Translations under genes and position numbers: made by a program
Source: Silicimonas sp963779765
GTDB lineage: Bacteria > Pseudomonadota > Alphaproteobacteria > Rhodobacterales > Rhodobacteraceae
NCBI GenBank assembly: GCA_963779765.1
Contig: CAVZZP010000004.1
Location: 62,001 to 126,000, forward strand
DNA: 64,000 nt
Direction: 5' to 3'
Shown: positions 34,676 through 43,471 of the stretch, piece by piece
How positions within the stretch are numbered: position 1 is the stretch's first letter
Layout of the letters: each line of letters begins with the position of its first letter
Notes under the pieces: model-generated
Seen by the model: only the letters and a program-made list of their open reading frames with translations
What the model was told of the DNA's origin: nothing
Database searches by the model: none

Positions 34676-34999
34676 ATGTTCGTCACCCCTGCCTATGCCC
34701 AGGCGGCCGGAGGAGCGGGACCGTCGCTTCTCGCGCAGCTTCCCTTCTTCGTCGCCATCTTCGCGATCTTCTACTTCCTGCTGATCCGTCCCCAGCAGAA
34801 GAAGCTGAAGGAGCACAACGCGATGGTCGAGGCCCTTCGCCGCGGCGACCAGGTCATCACCCAGGGCGGCCTTGTCGGCAAGGTCACCAAGGTCCGCGAC
34901 GATGGTGAGGTCGAGATCGAGATCGCCACCGGCGTCAACGTCCGCGTCATCAAGCATACGATCCAGACCGTCCGCTCCAGGACCGAGCCGGCGAAATAG
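34676..34999 (+). CDS. yajC: Preprotein translocase subunit YajC
   Basis: A 107-residue single-span membrane protein of the SecDF-YajC complex. The transmembrane helix (LPFFVAIFAIFYFLLI) is followed by the hallmark RPQQKKLKEH and a small cytoplasmic beta domain (GDQVITQGGLVGKVTKV). It precedes secD by 7 bp, the usual order. Confidence 0.95.
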   Translation: MFVTPAYAQAAGGAGPSLLAQLPFFVAIFAIFYFLLIRPQQKKLKEHNAMVEALRRGDQVITQGGLVGKVTKVRDDGEVEIEIATGVNVRVIKHTIQTVRSRTEPAK

Positions 35000-35006
35000 G
35001 GGCTCC

Positions 35007-36671
35007 ATGCTTCAGATCCCCCTCTGGAAGCGGGTAGTCATCCTGGGCCTGTGCCTGCTCGGGCTCCTGCTGTCCTTGCCGAACGCCTTCTATACTCGCG
35101 TCGAGACACACAACGATGCCGTCTCCGCGATAGAGACCCTCGGCTCGACGCCCGAGCGCGAAGCCGACGCCGGCCTCTGGCCGTCGTTCCTGCCGGCGAC
35201 GCTCGTCAACCTTGGTCTCGATCTCAGGGGCGGCGCGCACCTTCTGGCGGAGGTCCATGTCGAGGACGTTTACGCCGACCGCATGGACACGACGTGGCCC
35301 GATGTCCGCGACGCCCTTGTGGCGATCCGCGACCAGGTCGGGTTCGTCGAGCGGCTCGAGGGCGCCGCTCCCGGCACGCTGTCGGTCCGGATCCAGAACG
35401 CCGACGCCATGCCGGCGGCTCTCGAAGCGGTCCGCGCGCTGGCCCAGCCCGTGGTCAGCCTGTCGGGTATCGGCGCGCAGGACCTCGTCGTGGCGGGGCA
35501 GGGCTCCACCCTGACGGTCGAGCTTTCGCCCGAGGAAAAGCTCGCCACAGACGACCGCACCGTGCGGCAGGCGCTTGAGATCATCCGTCGCCGGATCGAC
35601 GAGGTCGGCACGCGAGAACCGACCATCCAGCGTCAGGGCGAGGATCGGATCCTCATCCAGGTCCCCGGCGTCGGCTCGGCCGAAGAACTGAAAGCCATCA
35701 TCGGAACCACTGCGCGCCTGACCTTCCATCCTGTGGTCTCCGCCTCGGCCACCGCCGACACGCGCACGTCGGCAGGGCAGGTTCTTGTCCAGGACATCGA
35801 CGAACAGAGCCAGTGGTACGTTCTCGAAAGTGCGGCCATCCTGTCGGGCGAGGACCTGAAAAACGCGCAGCCCGGGTTCGACCAGAACGGTCAGCCTTCG
35901 GTCACCCTCAACTTCAACGGACACGGCGCGCAGGTCTTCGGTCGGTTCACTTCGGAAAACGTCGGCGCCCTCTTCGCCACCGTCCTCGACGACAAGGTCA
36001 TCACCGCGCCCCAGATCCGCGAGCCGATCACCGGCGGTCAGGCTCAGATCACCGGCAACTTCACCGTCGAAAGCTCGACCGACCTCGCCGTCCTTCTCCG
36101 CGCGGGCGCACTTCCGGCCGAACTGACTTTCCTCGAGGAGCGCACGATTTCCCCGGGCCTCGGTCAGGACTTGATCGAGGCGGGGCGCATCGCCGCCATC
36201 GTGGGCTTCGTCGCCGTCATCGTCTTCATGGCGCTGTCCTACGGCCTCTTCGGCATCTTCGCCAACATCGCGCTGATCGTGAACCTCGCCATGCTGCTCG
36301 GCGTGCTCTCGGCCTTCGGAGCGACCCTGACGCTTCCCGGCATCGCCGGCATCGTCCTGACCATGGGCATGGCCGTCGACGCCAACGTGCTGGTGTTCGA
36401 GCGTATCCGTGAGGAACTGAAGACCTCCAAGGGCCCCAGCCGCGCCATCGAACTTGGCTACCAGCGCGCGCTTTCGGCCATTATCGACGCCAACATCACG
36501 ACCTTCATCACCTCGCTGATCCTCTTCCTTCTGGGCTCGGGGCCGGTGAAGGGATTTGCCGTGACGCTGATGGTCGGCATCGTCACCTCGGTCTTTACGG
36601 CGATCTGGCTGACGCGGCTTCTGGTGGTGTTCTGGTTCGAGCGGCGCCGTCCCCGGACCATCGAGGTATGA
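35007..36671 (+). CDS. secD: Protein translocase subunit SecD
   Basis: A 554-residue RND-type membrane protein that, with SecF, uses the proton gradient to pull exported proteins from SecYEG. Helix 1 is followed by the D1 motif (LGLDLRGGAHLLAEV), the large periplasmic P1 domain (about residues 70-360), the D4-type segment AGALPAELTFLEERTISPGLG, and six-helix module motifs GIAGIVLTMGMAVDANVLVFERIREE and FITSLILFLLGSGPVKGFA. SecF begins 1 bp after the stop. Confidence 0.96.
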   Translation: MLQIPLWKRVVILGLCLLGLLLSLPNAFYTRVETHNDAVSAIETLGSTPEREADAGLWPSFLPATLVNLGLDLRGGAHLLAEVHVEDVYADRMDTTWPDVRDALVAIRDQVGFVERLEGAAPGTLSVRIQNADAMPAALEAVRALAQPVVSLSGIGAQDLVVAGQGSTLTVELSPEEKLATDDRTVRQALEIIRRRIDEVGTREPTIQRQGEDRILIQVPGVGSAEELKAIIGTTARLTFHPVVSASATADTRTSAGQVLVQDIDEQSQWYVLESAAILSGEDLKNAQPGFDQNGQPSVTLNFNGHGAQVFGRFTSENVGALFATVLDDKVITAPQIREPITGGQAQITGNFTVESSTDLAVLLRAGALPAELTFLEERTISPGLGQDLIEAGRIAAIVGFVAVIVFMALSYGLFGIFANIALIVNLAMLLGVLSAFGATLTLPGIAGIVLTMGMAVDANVLVFERIREELKTSKGPSRAIELGYQRALSAIIDANITTFITSLILFLLGSGPVKGFAVTLMVGIVTSVFTAIWLTRLLVVFWFERRRPRTIEV

Positions 36672-36672
36672 C

Positions 36673-37650
36673 ATGCGCCTGAGATTTTTCGCAGACGAGA
36701 CCAACTACGACTTCTTCAAGTGGCGTACCGCGACCTTCGGCGTCTCGGTCGTCGCCGTCATCGCGTCGATCCTGCTCTGGGCCTTCGTCGGCCTGAATTT
36801 CGGCATCGACTTCCGCGGCGGCACCACGATCCGCACCGAGGCGGCCGAGCCGGTTGACGTCGGCGCCTACCGCCAGGCGGTCGAGACATTGGATCTGGGC
36901 GAGGTCTCGGTGATCGAGGTCTTCGACCCGAACTTCCGCGACGACCAGAACGTGACGATGATCCGCATCCAGGCCCAGGACGGGCAGGAAAGCGTCACCG
37001 GCGACACCATCGCCCAGGTCGAGGCCGCGCTGGAACAGATCGCGCCGTCGATCGAATTCGCCTCGGTCGAGTCGGTCGGTCCGAAGGTCTCGGGCGAGTT
37101 GATCACGACCGCGATCATCGCGGTCGCGGCCGCGCTCGTCGCGATCCTGATCTACATCTGGCTGCGCTTCGAATGGCAGTTTTCGGTCGGTGCGGTGGCC
37201 GCACTGTTCCACGATACCATCGTGACGATCGGCATCTTCAGCCTTCTGCAGATCCGCTTCGATCTCTCGACCATCGCGGCTCTCCTGACCATCGTGGGCT
37301 ATTCGATCAACGATACCGTCGTGATCTTCGACCGCCTGCGCGAGAACCTCAGGAAGTACAAGGTCATGCCGCTGCAGGAGGTGATGAACAAGTCGGTGAA
37401 CGAGACGTTGAGCCGTACGGTGATGACGTCGGGCACGACGCTCGTGGCGCTGATCGCCCTGCTGGTCTTCGGCGGCGACGTGATCCGCGGCTTCGTCTTC
37501 GCCATCACCTGGGGCGTGATCGTCGGCACCTACTCGTCGGTCTACGTCGCCAAGAACATCGTCCTGATGCTGGGCGTAAAGCGCGACTGGTCCAAGCCGT
37601 CGGACGGCAGCGGCGGAGCGGGTACGCAGTTCGCCAACGTCGACGCCTGA
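36673..37650 (+). CDS. secF: Protein translocase subunit SecF
   Basis: A 325-residue partner of SecD. Motifs are LNFGIDFRGGTTI after helix 1, GPKVSGEL before helix 2, LLTIVGYSINDTVVIFDRLREN in the catalytic helix 4-5 region, and TTLVALIALLVFGGDVIRGF near the C-terminus. It is translationally coupled to secD. Confidence 0.96.
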   Translation: MRLRFFADETNYDFFKWRTATFGVSVVAVIASILLWAFVGLNFGIDFRGGTTIRTEAAEPVDVGAYRQAVETLDLGEVSVIEVFDPNFRDDQNVTMIRIQAQDGQESVTGDTIAQVEAALEQIAPSIEFASVESVGPKVSGELITTAIIAVAAALVAILIYIWLRFEWQFSVGAVAALFHDTIVTIGIFSLLQIRFDLSTIAALLTIVGYSINDTVVIFDRLRENLRKYKVMPLQEVMNKSVNETLSRTVMTSGTTLVALIALLVFGGDVIRGFVFAITWGVIVGTYSSVYVAKNIVLMLGVKRDWSKPSDGSGGAGTQFANVDA

Positions 37651-37699
37651 GCGGGCAGGGGCTAGGCTCCCGCCACACGACGACCGGGAAGGAGGCTCC

Positions 37700-38047
37700 A
37701 TGCGCCTGAACGAAGTGACCTACAACGGGGCCCTTCCGGTCGACGGCTACGGTCCGGGCTTCTTTCGCGTCGGCGGGGTGAAGCGCGACGGCGCTCAGTC
37801 CATCCTGCCCTCGGGCGTGGCGGCGTGGGAGCCCTGGGATCAGGCGCCTTTCCTCGAAGATGGCGCGATAGACGTCCTCCTCGTCGGAACGGGCGTCGAG
37901 CCGGCGCACCTGCCGCCCGATTTCCGCTCGGCTCTCGAGGCCGCTGGCATCGGCGTCGATGCCATGGCCAGCCCTCAGGCCTGTCGCACCTACAACGTCC
38001 TTCTCGGCGAGGGCCGCCGCGTCGGCCTCGCGGTCCTGCCCGTCTAG
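37700..38047 (+). CDS. Mth938-like (DUF498/NDUFAF3-type) protein
   Basis: A 115-residue single-domain protein with the Mth938 fold signatures YGPGFFRVGGV, LLVGTGVEPAHLPPDF and a conserved late segment MASPQACRTYNVLLGEGRRV. The mitochondrial homologue NDUFAF3 assists complex I assembly and also binds near the Sec/Oxa machinery. Bacterial relatives often sit next to secDF, as here. The molecular role is not known. Confidence 0.85.
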   Translation: MRLNEVTYNGALPVDGYGPGFFRVGGVKRDGAQSILPSGVAAWEPWDQAPFLEDGAIDVLLVGTGVEPAHLPPDFRSALEAAGIGVDAMASPQACRTYNVLLGEGRRVGLAVLPV

Positions 38048-38051
38048 ACGG

Positions 38052-38669
38052 ATGGCGCTCCTCACGCTCACCGATCTGGCCTGTGCGCGCGGCGGCCTGA
38101 TCGTGATCGAGGGGCTGTCCCTGTCGCTTGGAGCGGGCGACGCGCTGATCCTTCGCGGTCCGAACGGGTCTGGCAAAACGACGCTTCTCCGCACGGTCGC
38201 CGGTCTCCAGCCGCCTGCTGCAGGTGTCATCGACGCGGATCTCGAGGCAATCGCCTATTCGGCACACGCCGACGGTCTGAAGGGAACGCTGAGCGTGGCC
38301 GAGAACCTCGAGTTCTGGGCCGGGCTCTTCGGAACGCGCGACATCGACGCCGCCCTCGCGGCCTTCGATCTCGCCGACCTGCGCCACCGCCGCGCGCAGG
38401 CTCTCTCGGCCGGGCAGAAACGCCGCCTCGGCCTCGCGCGCCTCCTCGTCACCGGCCGCCCGGTCTGGGCGCTGGACGAGCCCACGGTGTCTCTCGACGC
38501 CCGCGCGGTCGCGATGTTCGCCGACGCAGTCCGCTCCCACCTTGCCGGCGGAGGGGCTGCGCTGATCGCCACGCATATCGAGCTTGGCCTCGACGTCCCG
38601 GTCCTCGACGTCGCGCAGTTCAAACCCACCGAGGCCCGCACCGACGCCTTCGACGAGGCCTTCCTGTGA
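38052..38669 (+). CDS. ccmA: Heme exporter ATP-binding protein CcmA
   Basis: A 205-residue ATPase of the CcmABCD complex in cytochrome c maturation, which frees holo-CcmE from CcmC-D. It shows Walker A (GPNGSGKTTL), signature LSAGQKRRLGLARL and Walker B/D-loop (VWALDEPTVSLD), with THIELGL as H-loop. The ATG at 38052 lies 4 bp after the Mth938 stop. The 3' end overlaps ccmB (GTGA). The rest of the ccm set is 10 kb away on the other strand. Confidence 0.93.
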   Translation: MALLTLTDLACARGGLIVIEGLSLSLGAGDALILRGPNGSGKTTLLRTVAGLQPPAAGVIDADLEAIAYSAHADGLKGTLSVAENLEFWAGLFGTRDIDAALAAFDLADLRHRRAQALSAGQKRRLGLARLLVTGRPVWALDEPTVSLDARAVAMFADAVRSHLAGGGAALIATHIELGLDVPVLDVAQFKPTEARTDAFDEAFL

Positions 38670-39322
38670 TCCGCCTCCTCGTCCGCGACCTCAAGCTCGC
38701 CGTCCGGGCGGGCGGCGGTTTCGGTCTGGCCCTTGCCTTTTTCCTGATCGTGACGGTTCTCGTCCCGTTCGGCGTCGGACCGGCGTCCGAGCTTCTGGGA
38801 ACCATCGCCCCCGGCATCCTGTGGATCGGCGCGCTTCTCGCCTGCCTCCTGTCGCTCGACCGCATCTTCGCGACCGACCACGAGGACGGCTCGCTCGAGC
38901 TTCTCGCCACGGCCCCCTTGCCGCTCGAAGCGTTGGTCGCGGTCAAGGCGGCGGCGCACTGGCTGACGACAGGCCTGCCGCTGACGCTGGCCGCGCCTGC
39001 GCTCGGCATCCTCCTCGACTTCCCGGCTCCGGCCTACGGCACGCTCTTCCTGGGGCTGCTCCTCGGCACGCCGGCGCTGTCGATGATCGGCGCCTTCGGC
39101 GCGGCCCTGACGGTCGGCCTGAAGCGGGGAGGTCTGCTTCTGTCGCTCCTCGTCCTGCCGCTCTACATGCCGACGCTGATCTTCGGCGCCGAAGCGGCGC
39201 GGCGCGCGGCCGACGGGCAGGGCGCCTCGACGCCGCTTCTGCTCGTGACCCTCATCACACTCGGCAGCCTGGCCCTTCTGCCCTTCGCCGGTGCGGCGGC
39301 ACTTCGGATCAACCTGCGCTGA
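38666..39322 (+). CDS. ccmB: Heme exporter membrane protein CcmB
   Basis: A 218-residue protein with six hydrophobic helices, the partner of CcmA. Family blocks are GTIAPGILWIGALLACLLSLDRIF, DHEDGSLELLATAPLPLEALV, and KRGGLLLSLLVLPLYMPTLIFGA. The start is GTG at 38666. Repeat copy 3 begins 11 bp after the stop, where ccmC would be expected in related genomes. Confidence 0.93.
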   Translation: MIRLLVRDLKLAVRAGGGFGLALAFFLIVTVLVPFGVGPASELLGTIAPGILWIGALLACLLSLDRIFATDHEDGSLELLATAPLPLEALVAVKAAAHWLTTGLPLTLAAPALGILLDFPAPAYGTLFLGLLLGTPALSMIGAFGAALTVGLKRGGLLLSLLVLPLYMPTLIFGAEAARRAADGQGASTPLLLVTLITLGSLALLPFAGAAALRINLR

Positions 39323-39333
39323 TCCCGCTTCTT

Positions 39334-39389
39334 CTGTCCCGAAACACTCCCGGGTGAGCCGCCGCAGGCGGTGAGGGGCAGAGCCCCTC
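39334..39389. repeat. Dispersed palindromic repeat, copy 3 (inverted partner of copy 4)
   Basis: CTGTCCCGAAACACTCC, then CGGGTGAGCC, then a GCCGCCGCAGGCGG hairpin, then GAGGGGCAGAGCCCCTC. The same string in inverse orientation occupies 40133-40192 with only a few differences, so bioY sits between inverted copies. Confidence 0.8.
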
Positions 39390-39395
39390 TCAAAG

Positions 39396-39422
39396 AAAAA
39401 CGCGGCCCCGAAGGACCGCGTT
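39396..39422 (-). terminator. Rho-independent terminator of bioY
   Basis: On the minus strand ACGCGGTCC-TTCG-GGGCCGCGT forms a 9-bp stem with a UUCG tetraloop followed by TTTTTC, 24 bp after the bioY stop. Confidence 0.9.
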
Positions 39423-39445
39423 CATCTGTTCATCGGCGGGAAGGT

Positions 39446-40057
39446 TCAGACGCGGGCGTCGCCCACGAATTTCCAGATCGCCGGGAAGGCGATGACCGCC
39501 ACCACAAGCTTCAGCGCGTCGACCCAGAGAAAGGTCTCGACGCCCCAGGCGTACCAGTTGGCCCAACCCGCACCGGCTCCGAAGGCCGAGCAGAGCCAGA
39601 CGACGCCAGGCACGTAGACGCAGACCAGTCCCACAGCCATCGCTGCGCCCATGCTGACCGGAGAGCGATCCCAGCCGGCGCGCGCCAGAAGTCCCACGAC
39701 ATAGGCTGCGATCAGGAAGCCGATCAGGTACCCGCCCGTCGGCCCGAGCGCATAGGCGAGACCGATGCCCTTTTCGGGCGTTCCCGCGAAGACCGGCAGC
39801 CCCTGAAGGCCAAGGGCCAGGTAGCCCGCGACGGTCGCGGCACCAAGGCGGGGGCCATAGGCTGCGCCGATCACCATGACGACGAGCATCTGGAGTGTCA
39901 CCGGCACCGGAACGGTCGCGATCTGCGTCTTGGCCGAAATCCAGAGCGCCGCGATGCCCGCGACGAAGAGGGCGGCACGCTTGATCCAGAGCTGCGTCGA
40001 GACGTCGGTGGTCCAGAAGGTCTCGGTCAGGACCGGACGGACGGCGGTTGTGGTCAT
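39446..40057 (-). CDS. bioY: Biotin transporter BioY
   Basis: A 203-residue substrate-binding (S) component of an energy-coupling-factor biotin importer with about six helices. Family motifs are VPVPVTLQMLVVMVIGAAYGPRLG, GLAYALGPTGGYLIGFL and the late GVETFLWVDALKLVVAV region. No bioM/bioN module is in the window; BioY alone or with a shared module can work. The ATG at 40057 has AGAGGAAGAGGGA upstream. No BioR-type TTATAGATAA box was seen ahead of it. Confidence 0.9.
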   Translation of the reverse strand: MTTTAVRPVLTETFWTTDVSTQLWIKRAALFVAGIAALWISAKTQIATVPVPVTLQMLVVMVIGAAYGPRLGAATVAGYLALGLQGLPVFAGTPEKGIGLAYALGPTGGYLIGFLIAAYVVGLLARAGWDRSPVSMGAAMAVGLVCVYVPGVVWLCSAFGAGAGWANWYAWGVETFLWVDALKLVVAVIAFPAIWKFVGDARV

Positions 40058-40091
40058 GGGAGGGTCCCTCTTCCTCTGATGTTCCCTCGGG

Positions 40092-40642
40092 TTATGCACC
40101 CACCATGCTGCGGGCGCAAGATTGGCGGAGCCGGGGCAGGGGCGCTGCCCCTCGCCGCCTGCGGCGTCTCACCCCGGAGTGTTTCGGGACAGGAAAAAGC
40201 TCTATCGGCGCGTAGTCCGACGTCATTATGTAGTCCTTCCGCGGCCCCCGGACCCGCCAGACCGAACGCCATCGCGGCCATTGGGTGAAATCGTAGTCGA
40301 CGTCGTAGCGGTCAGGATCGCAGTGGTGCGTCGCCTCGTGCCGCGCCGCCCCTGCAGGAATACTGTGAAACGGTCTCATGTCGTCGAAGAGAACTTCGAT
40401 GGTCTCGCCGTCCTCCTGCCAGACATAGCGTCGGGAGGCCGCAAAGCTCTGCCCGCCGACGTGAAGCCGTCCCGTTTCGTCCTGGATCAGCCGCCGACCC
40501 GAAGGCGTGAACGTCGTCTCGCCCTCGAAGCTGGCGCGGGTCCCATCTGCATGGCGAATGTCGCGCTCGATACGCCAAGTCCCCGCGAGCGCCCGTAGGG
40601 ACGTCAGACGCCCGATGCCGGTCCCGCGAACGATGGCCGCAT
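40092..40642 (-). CDS. DUF6314-family protein, 5' frameshift and 3' end running into a repeat
   Basis: A single frame encodes ALAGTWRIERDIRHADGTRA, FEGETTFTPSGRRL, QSFAASRRYVWQEDG and HHCDPDRYDVDYDFTQW...WRVRGPRKDYIM, which I recognise as the DUF6314 beta-barrel family of Rhodobacteraceae. Two ends are abnormal. Upstream, this frame has no ATG/GTG/TTG before an in-frame TAG at 40674-40676; an ATG at 40642 is in another frame, so one base may be missing near 40610. Downstream, where relatives stop after an RYRPL-like end, the frame reads through repeat copy 4 and adds about 40 Arg-rich residues to a TAA at 40092. Function is unknown. Confidence 0.65.
40133..40192. repeat. Dispersed palindromic repeat, copy 4 (inverted partner of copy 3)
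   Basis: GGGGCAGGGGCGCTGCCCC, the GCCGCCTGCGGCG hairpin, TCTCACCCCGGAGTG and TTTCGGGACAG form the inverse complement of copy 3. It lies within the 3' extension of the DUF6314 frame and about 75 bp upstream of bioY. Confidence 0.8.
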
Positions 40643-40706
40643 CCCTTCTTCTTGTCCCCCGGCCTGCGCCGGTCTAAACGCTGGCCGTCACCAGAGAGGC
40701 CGCAAC

Positions 40707-42012
40707 ATGATCCCGAGATACGCCCGCCCCGAGATGGTGTCCATCTGGTCGCCCGAGACGAAGTTTCGCATCTGGTACGAGATCGAGGCTCACGCCTGCG
40801 ACGCGATGGCTGATCTGGGCGTCATCCCGCGCGAGAACGCCGAAGCCGTCTGGAAGGCGAAGGATGCCGAATTCGACGTGGCGCGCATCGACGAGATCGA
40901 GGCGGTGACCAAGCACGACGTGATCGCCTTTCTCACCCATCTGGCCGAGATCATCGGCAACGACGAGGCACGCTTCGTCCACCAGGGCATGACGTCCTCT
41001 GACGTGCTGGACACGACCTTCAACGTCCAACTCGTCCGCGCCTCCGATATTCTGATCGCGGACCTGGAGCGCCTGCTTGCCGCACTGAAGACGCGTGCTC
41101 ACGAGCACAAGATGGACGTCCGCATCGGCCGCAGCCACGGCATTCACGCCGAACCCGTGACCATGGGGCTGACCTTCGCACGCTTCTACGCCGAGATGGA
41201 TCGCAACCTAGCCCGGTTGAAGAATGCCCGCCAAGAGATTGCCACCGGGGCGATTTCCGGGGCCGTCGGTACTTTCGCGAACATCGACCCGGCGGTCGAG
41301 GCGCATGTCTGCGAGAAGCTCGGCCTGACGCCCGAGCCGATCAGCACACAAGTGATCCCCCGCGACCGGCACGCCATGTTCTTCGCCACGCTCGGCGTCA
41401 TCGCGTCGTAGCATCGAGAACATCGCCATCGAGATCCGCCACATGCAGCGAACCGAGGTACTGGAGGCCGAGGAGTTCTTCTCGAAAGGCCAGAAGGGCT
41501 CGTCCGCCATGCCCCACAAGCGCAACCCGGTCCTGAGCGAAAACCTGACGGGCCTTGCGCGTCTCGTCCGCATGGCCGTGGTGCCCGCGATGGAGAACGT
41601 GGCCCTCTGGCACGAGCGCGACATCTCGCACAGCTCCGTCGAGCGCGGCATCGGACCCGACACGACGATCCACCTCGACTTCGCTCTCTCGCGGCTGACG
41701 GGCTTGATCGAGAAGCTGGTCGTCTATCCGAAGAACATGATGCGGAACCTCGAAACGTTCCGCGGCCTCGTCCATTCGCAACGCGTCATGCTGGCGCTGA
41801 CCCAGAAGGGTGTCAGCCGCGAAGATTCCTATCGCCTCGTCCAGCGCAACGCGATGAAGGTCTGGGAGCAGGGGGCGGACTTCATGGAAGAGCTGAAGGC
41901 CGATCCCGAGGTCACGGCGGCATTGAGCGAGGCCGAGATCGAGGAGAAGTTCGACCTTGGATATCACACCAAGCACGTCGACACGATTTTCGCCCGCGTT
42001 TTCGGCGAATGA
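40707..42012 (+). CDS. purB: Adenylosuccinate lyase, one frameshift
   Basis: The corrected product is 434 residues. It catalyses two steps of purine synthesis (SAICAR to AICAR, and adenylosuccinate to AMP). Family motifs are HQGMTSSDVLDTTFN, GRSHGIHAEPVTMG and the mobile signature loop KGSSAMPHKRNPVLSEN, with its catalytic Ser. An extra T at 41409 (reading GCG TCG T AG CAT) breaks the frame between GVIAS and SIENIAIEIRHMQ. All catalytic blocks are intact on either side and the enzyme is near-essential, so a base-call error is most likely. Confidence 0.95.
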
Positions 42013-42093
42013 GACTCACGAAAGCGTGAGGAGCGCGGTGAGGGACGCGTGCTAGGTTTCCCCTACGTTAGCGACGAAAAGGAGAGGCCCCCA

Positions 42094-42249
42094 ATGAAGA
42101 CGGCAGCCCTGTTGGCCGCGCTCGTGATGACCCTGATGCCTAGCGCCGTATTGGCGATGTGCGAAGGTCACGATCAGGTCACCATGTCATGTCCCGAAGG
42201 TCAGACCTTCAATTCCGAGAGCCGGAGCTGCATCACGCCCACGGGCTGA
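42094..42249 (+). CDS. Small secreted cysteine-containing protein
   Basis: A 51-residue product. The signal peptide MKTAALLAALVMTLMPSAVLA is followed by a mature peptide of about 30 residues with three cysteines (MCEGHD, MSCPEG, RSCITP). The ATG at 42094 has AAGGAGAGG upstream. Small proteins of this design follow purB in related Rhodobacteraceae. The MSCPEGQTF...SC spacing loosely recalls chitin-binding-like peptides. Its function is unknown. Confidence 0.75.
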   Translation: MKTAALLAALVMTLMPSAVLAMCEGHDQVTMSCPEGQTFNSESRSCITPTG

Positions 42250-42273
42250 TGCCGTTCGGCACGAGCTTCAGGA

Positions 42274-42300
42274 GGGCGGTCCGCGGGGGCCGCCCTTTTT
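42274..42300 (+). terminator. Rho-independent terminator after purB and the small secreted gene
   Basis: GGGCGG and CCGCCC arms close a 10-nt GC-rich loop and are followed directly by TTTTTC, 25 bp past the stop codon. Confidence 0.9.
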
Positions 42301-42397
42301 CTTTGGCGGGCGGAGGTCGCGTAGCTAACCGTTAACCCGCGGGCCGGTAGAACATAACGCGAACCTTCTCCCTCTACGCCAGGGTGCCGCCGCCAAG

Positions 42398-43432
42398 ATG
42401 ATGCTCGATTCCCTGCCTTCCCTCGACGGTCCGCACGTCACTCTCAGCCGCAGGGAAAAGGCGGCGATCGTCGTGCGCTTGCTTCTGACGAAGGGATCGG
42501 TGCCTTTCCTCGCCTCGCTGCCCGAACACAAGCAGACCGAGCTTGCGGTGCAGCTTGCCCGCATGGCGCCCGTCGACCAGGACACCGTCGCCGCCGTGGC
42601 CGCGGAATTCGCCGACGCCATCGAACGGATCGGCCTGTCGTTCCCTGCTGGTCTCGAAAGCGCCATCGGCCTTCTCGACGGCGTCCTGAGCGAGGGCGCG
42701 ACCTCTCGCCTGCGGCAGATGGCGCCTTCGTCCGGCTATCGCGGCAATCCGTGGGACGACATCGACAAGGCCGAAGCGGACCGCCTGGTGCCCTTCCTGG
42801 AAAGCGAGGCGGTCGAGGTCGCGGCGGTGGTACTGTCGAAGCTCAAGGTCGGCAAGGCGGCCGAGGTTCTGGGCAAGCTGCCCGGCGAACGCGCGCGGCG
42901 CATCGCCTATGCCATCAGCCAGACCGGCGGCGTCTCTCCCGCGCTTGTCCACCGCATCGGCTGCGCCTTGGCAGACCAGTTGAGCGCGCGACCCGTCACC
43001 GCCTTCACCGACGGACCCGTGACGCGCGTGGGTGCGATCCTGAACTATGCCCAGTCCCGCGTCCGCGACGATGTGCTGACGGGGCTGGAGGGTGAAGACA
43101 AGGAGTTCGCCGACAGCGTCCGCGCCGCCATCTTCACTTTCGCCAACATCCCCGAGCGGATCTCGGCGCGGGACGTGCCGCGAATACAGCGCGACATCGC
43201 GCCGGACGACCTGACCCTGATCGTCGCCGGTGCCGGCGAGGGCGACCGCAAGGCCATCGACTTCCTCCTCGAGAACATCTCGAAGCGTATGGCGGAAAAC
43301 ATCCGCGAAGAAGCGAAGGAGAAGAAGGGTGTCACACCCGAAGATGTCGAGGCGGCGATGATCCGCGCGGTCGGCGTCATCCGCGAACTCGAGACGGCGG
43401 GCGAGATCTTCTTCGTTGCAAACGACGCCTGA
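42398..43432 (+). CDS. fliG: FliG-like flagellar motor switch protein (orphan)
   Basis: A 344-residue protein with FliG layout. The N-terminal helices (LSRREKAAIVVRLLLTKG, LASLPEHKQTELAVQLARM) match FliG_N. The middle domain has ALVHRIGCALADQL, and the C-terminal motor domain reads AAIFTFANIPERISARDVPRIQRDIAPDDLTLIVAGA with charged torque-helix residues. Canonical EHPQ and GGxxG motifs are weak. No other flagellar gene is near, so it stands alone. It may be the working FliG or a divergent paralogue, as some Rhodobacteraceae carry more than one. Confidence 0.7.
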   Translation: MMLDSLPSLDGPHVTLSRREKAAIVVRLLLTKGSVPFLASLPEHKQTELAVQLARMAPVDQDTVAAVAAEFADAIERIGLSFPAGLESAIGLLDGVLSEGATSRLRQMAPSSGYRGNPWDDIDKAEADRLVPFLESEAVEVAAVVLSKLKVGKAAEVLGKLPGERARRIAYAISQTGGVSPALVHRIGCALADQLSARPVTAFTDGPVTRVGAILNYAQSRVRDDVLTGLEGEDKEFADSVRAAIFTFANIPERISARDVPRIQRDIAPDDLTLIVAGAGEGDRKAIDFLLENISKRMAENIREEAKEKKGVTPEDVEAAMIRAVGVIRELETAGEIFFVANDA

Positions 43433-43471
43433 GCGGGCGATGTAACCCGCGGTTTTCCCGGCGGGTGACGG

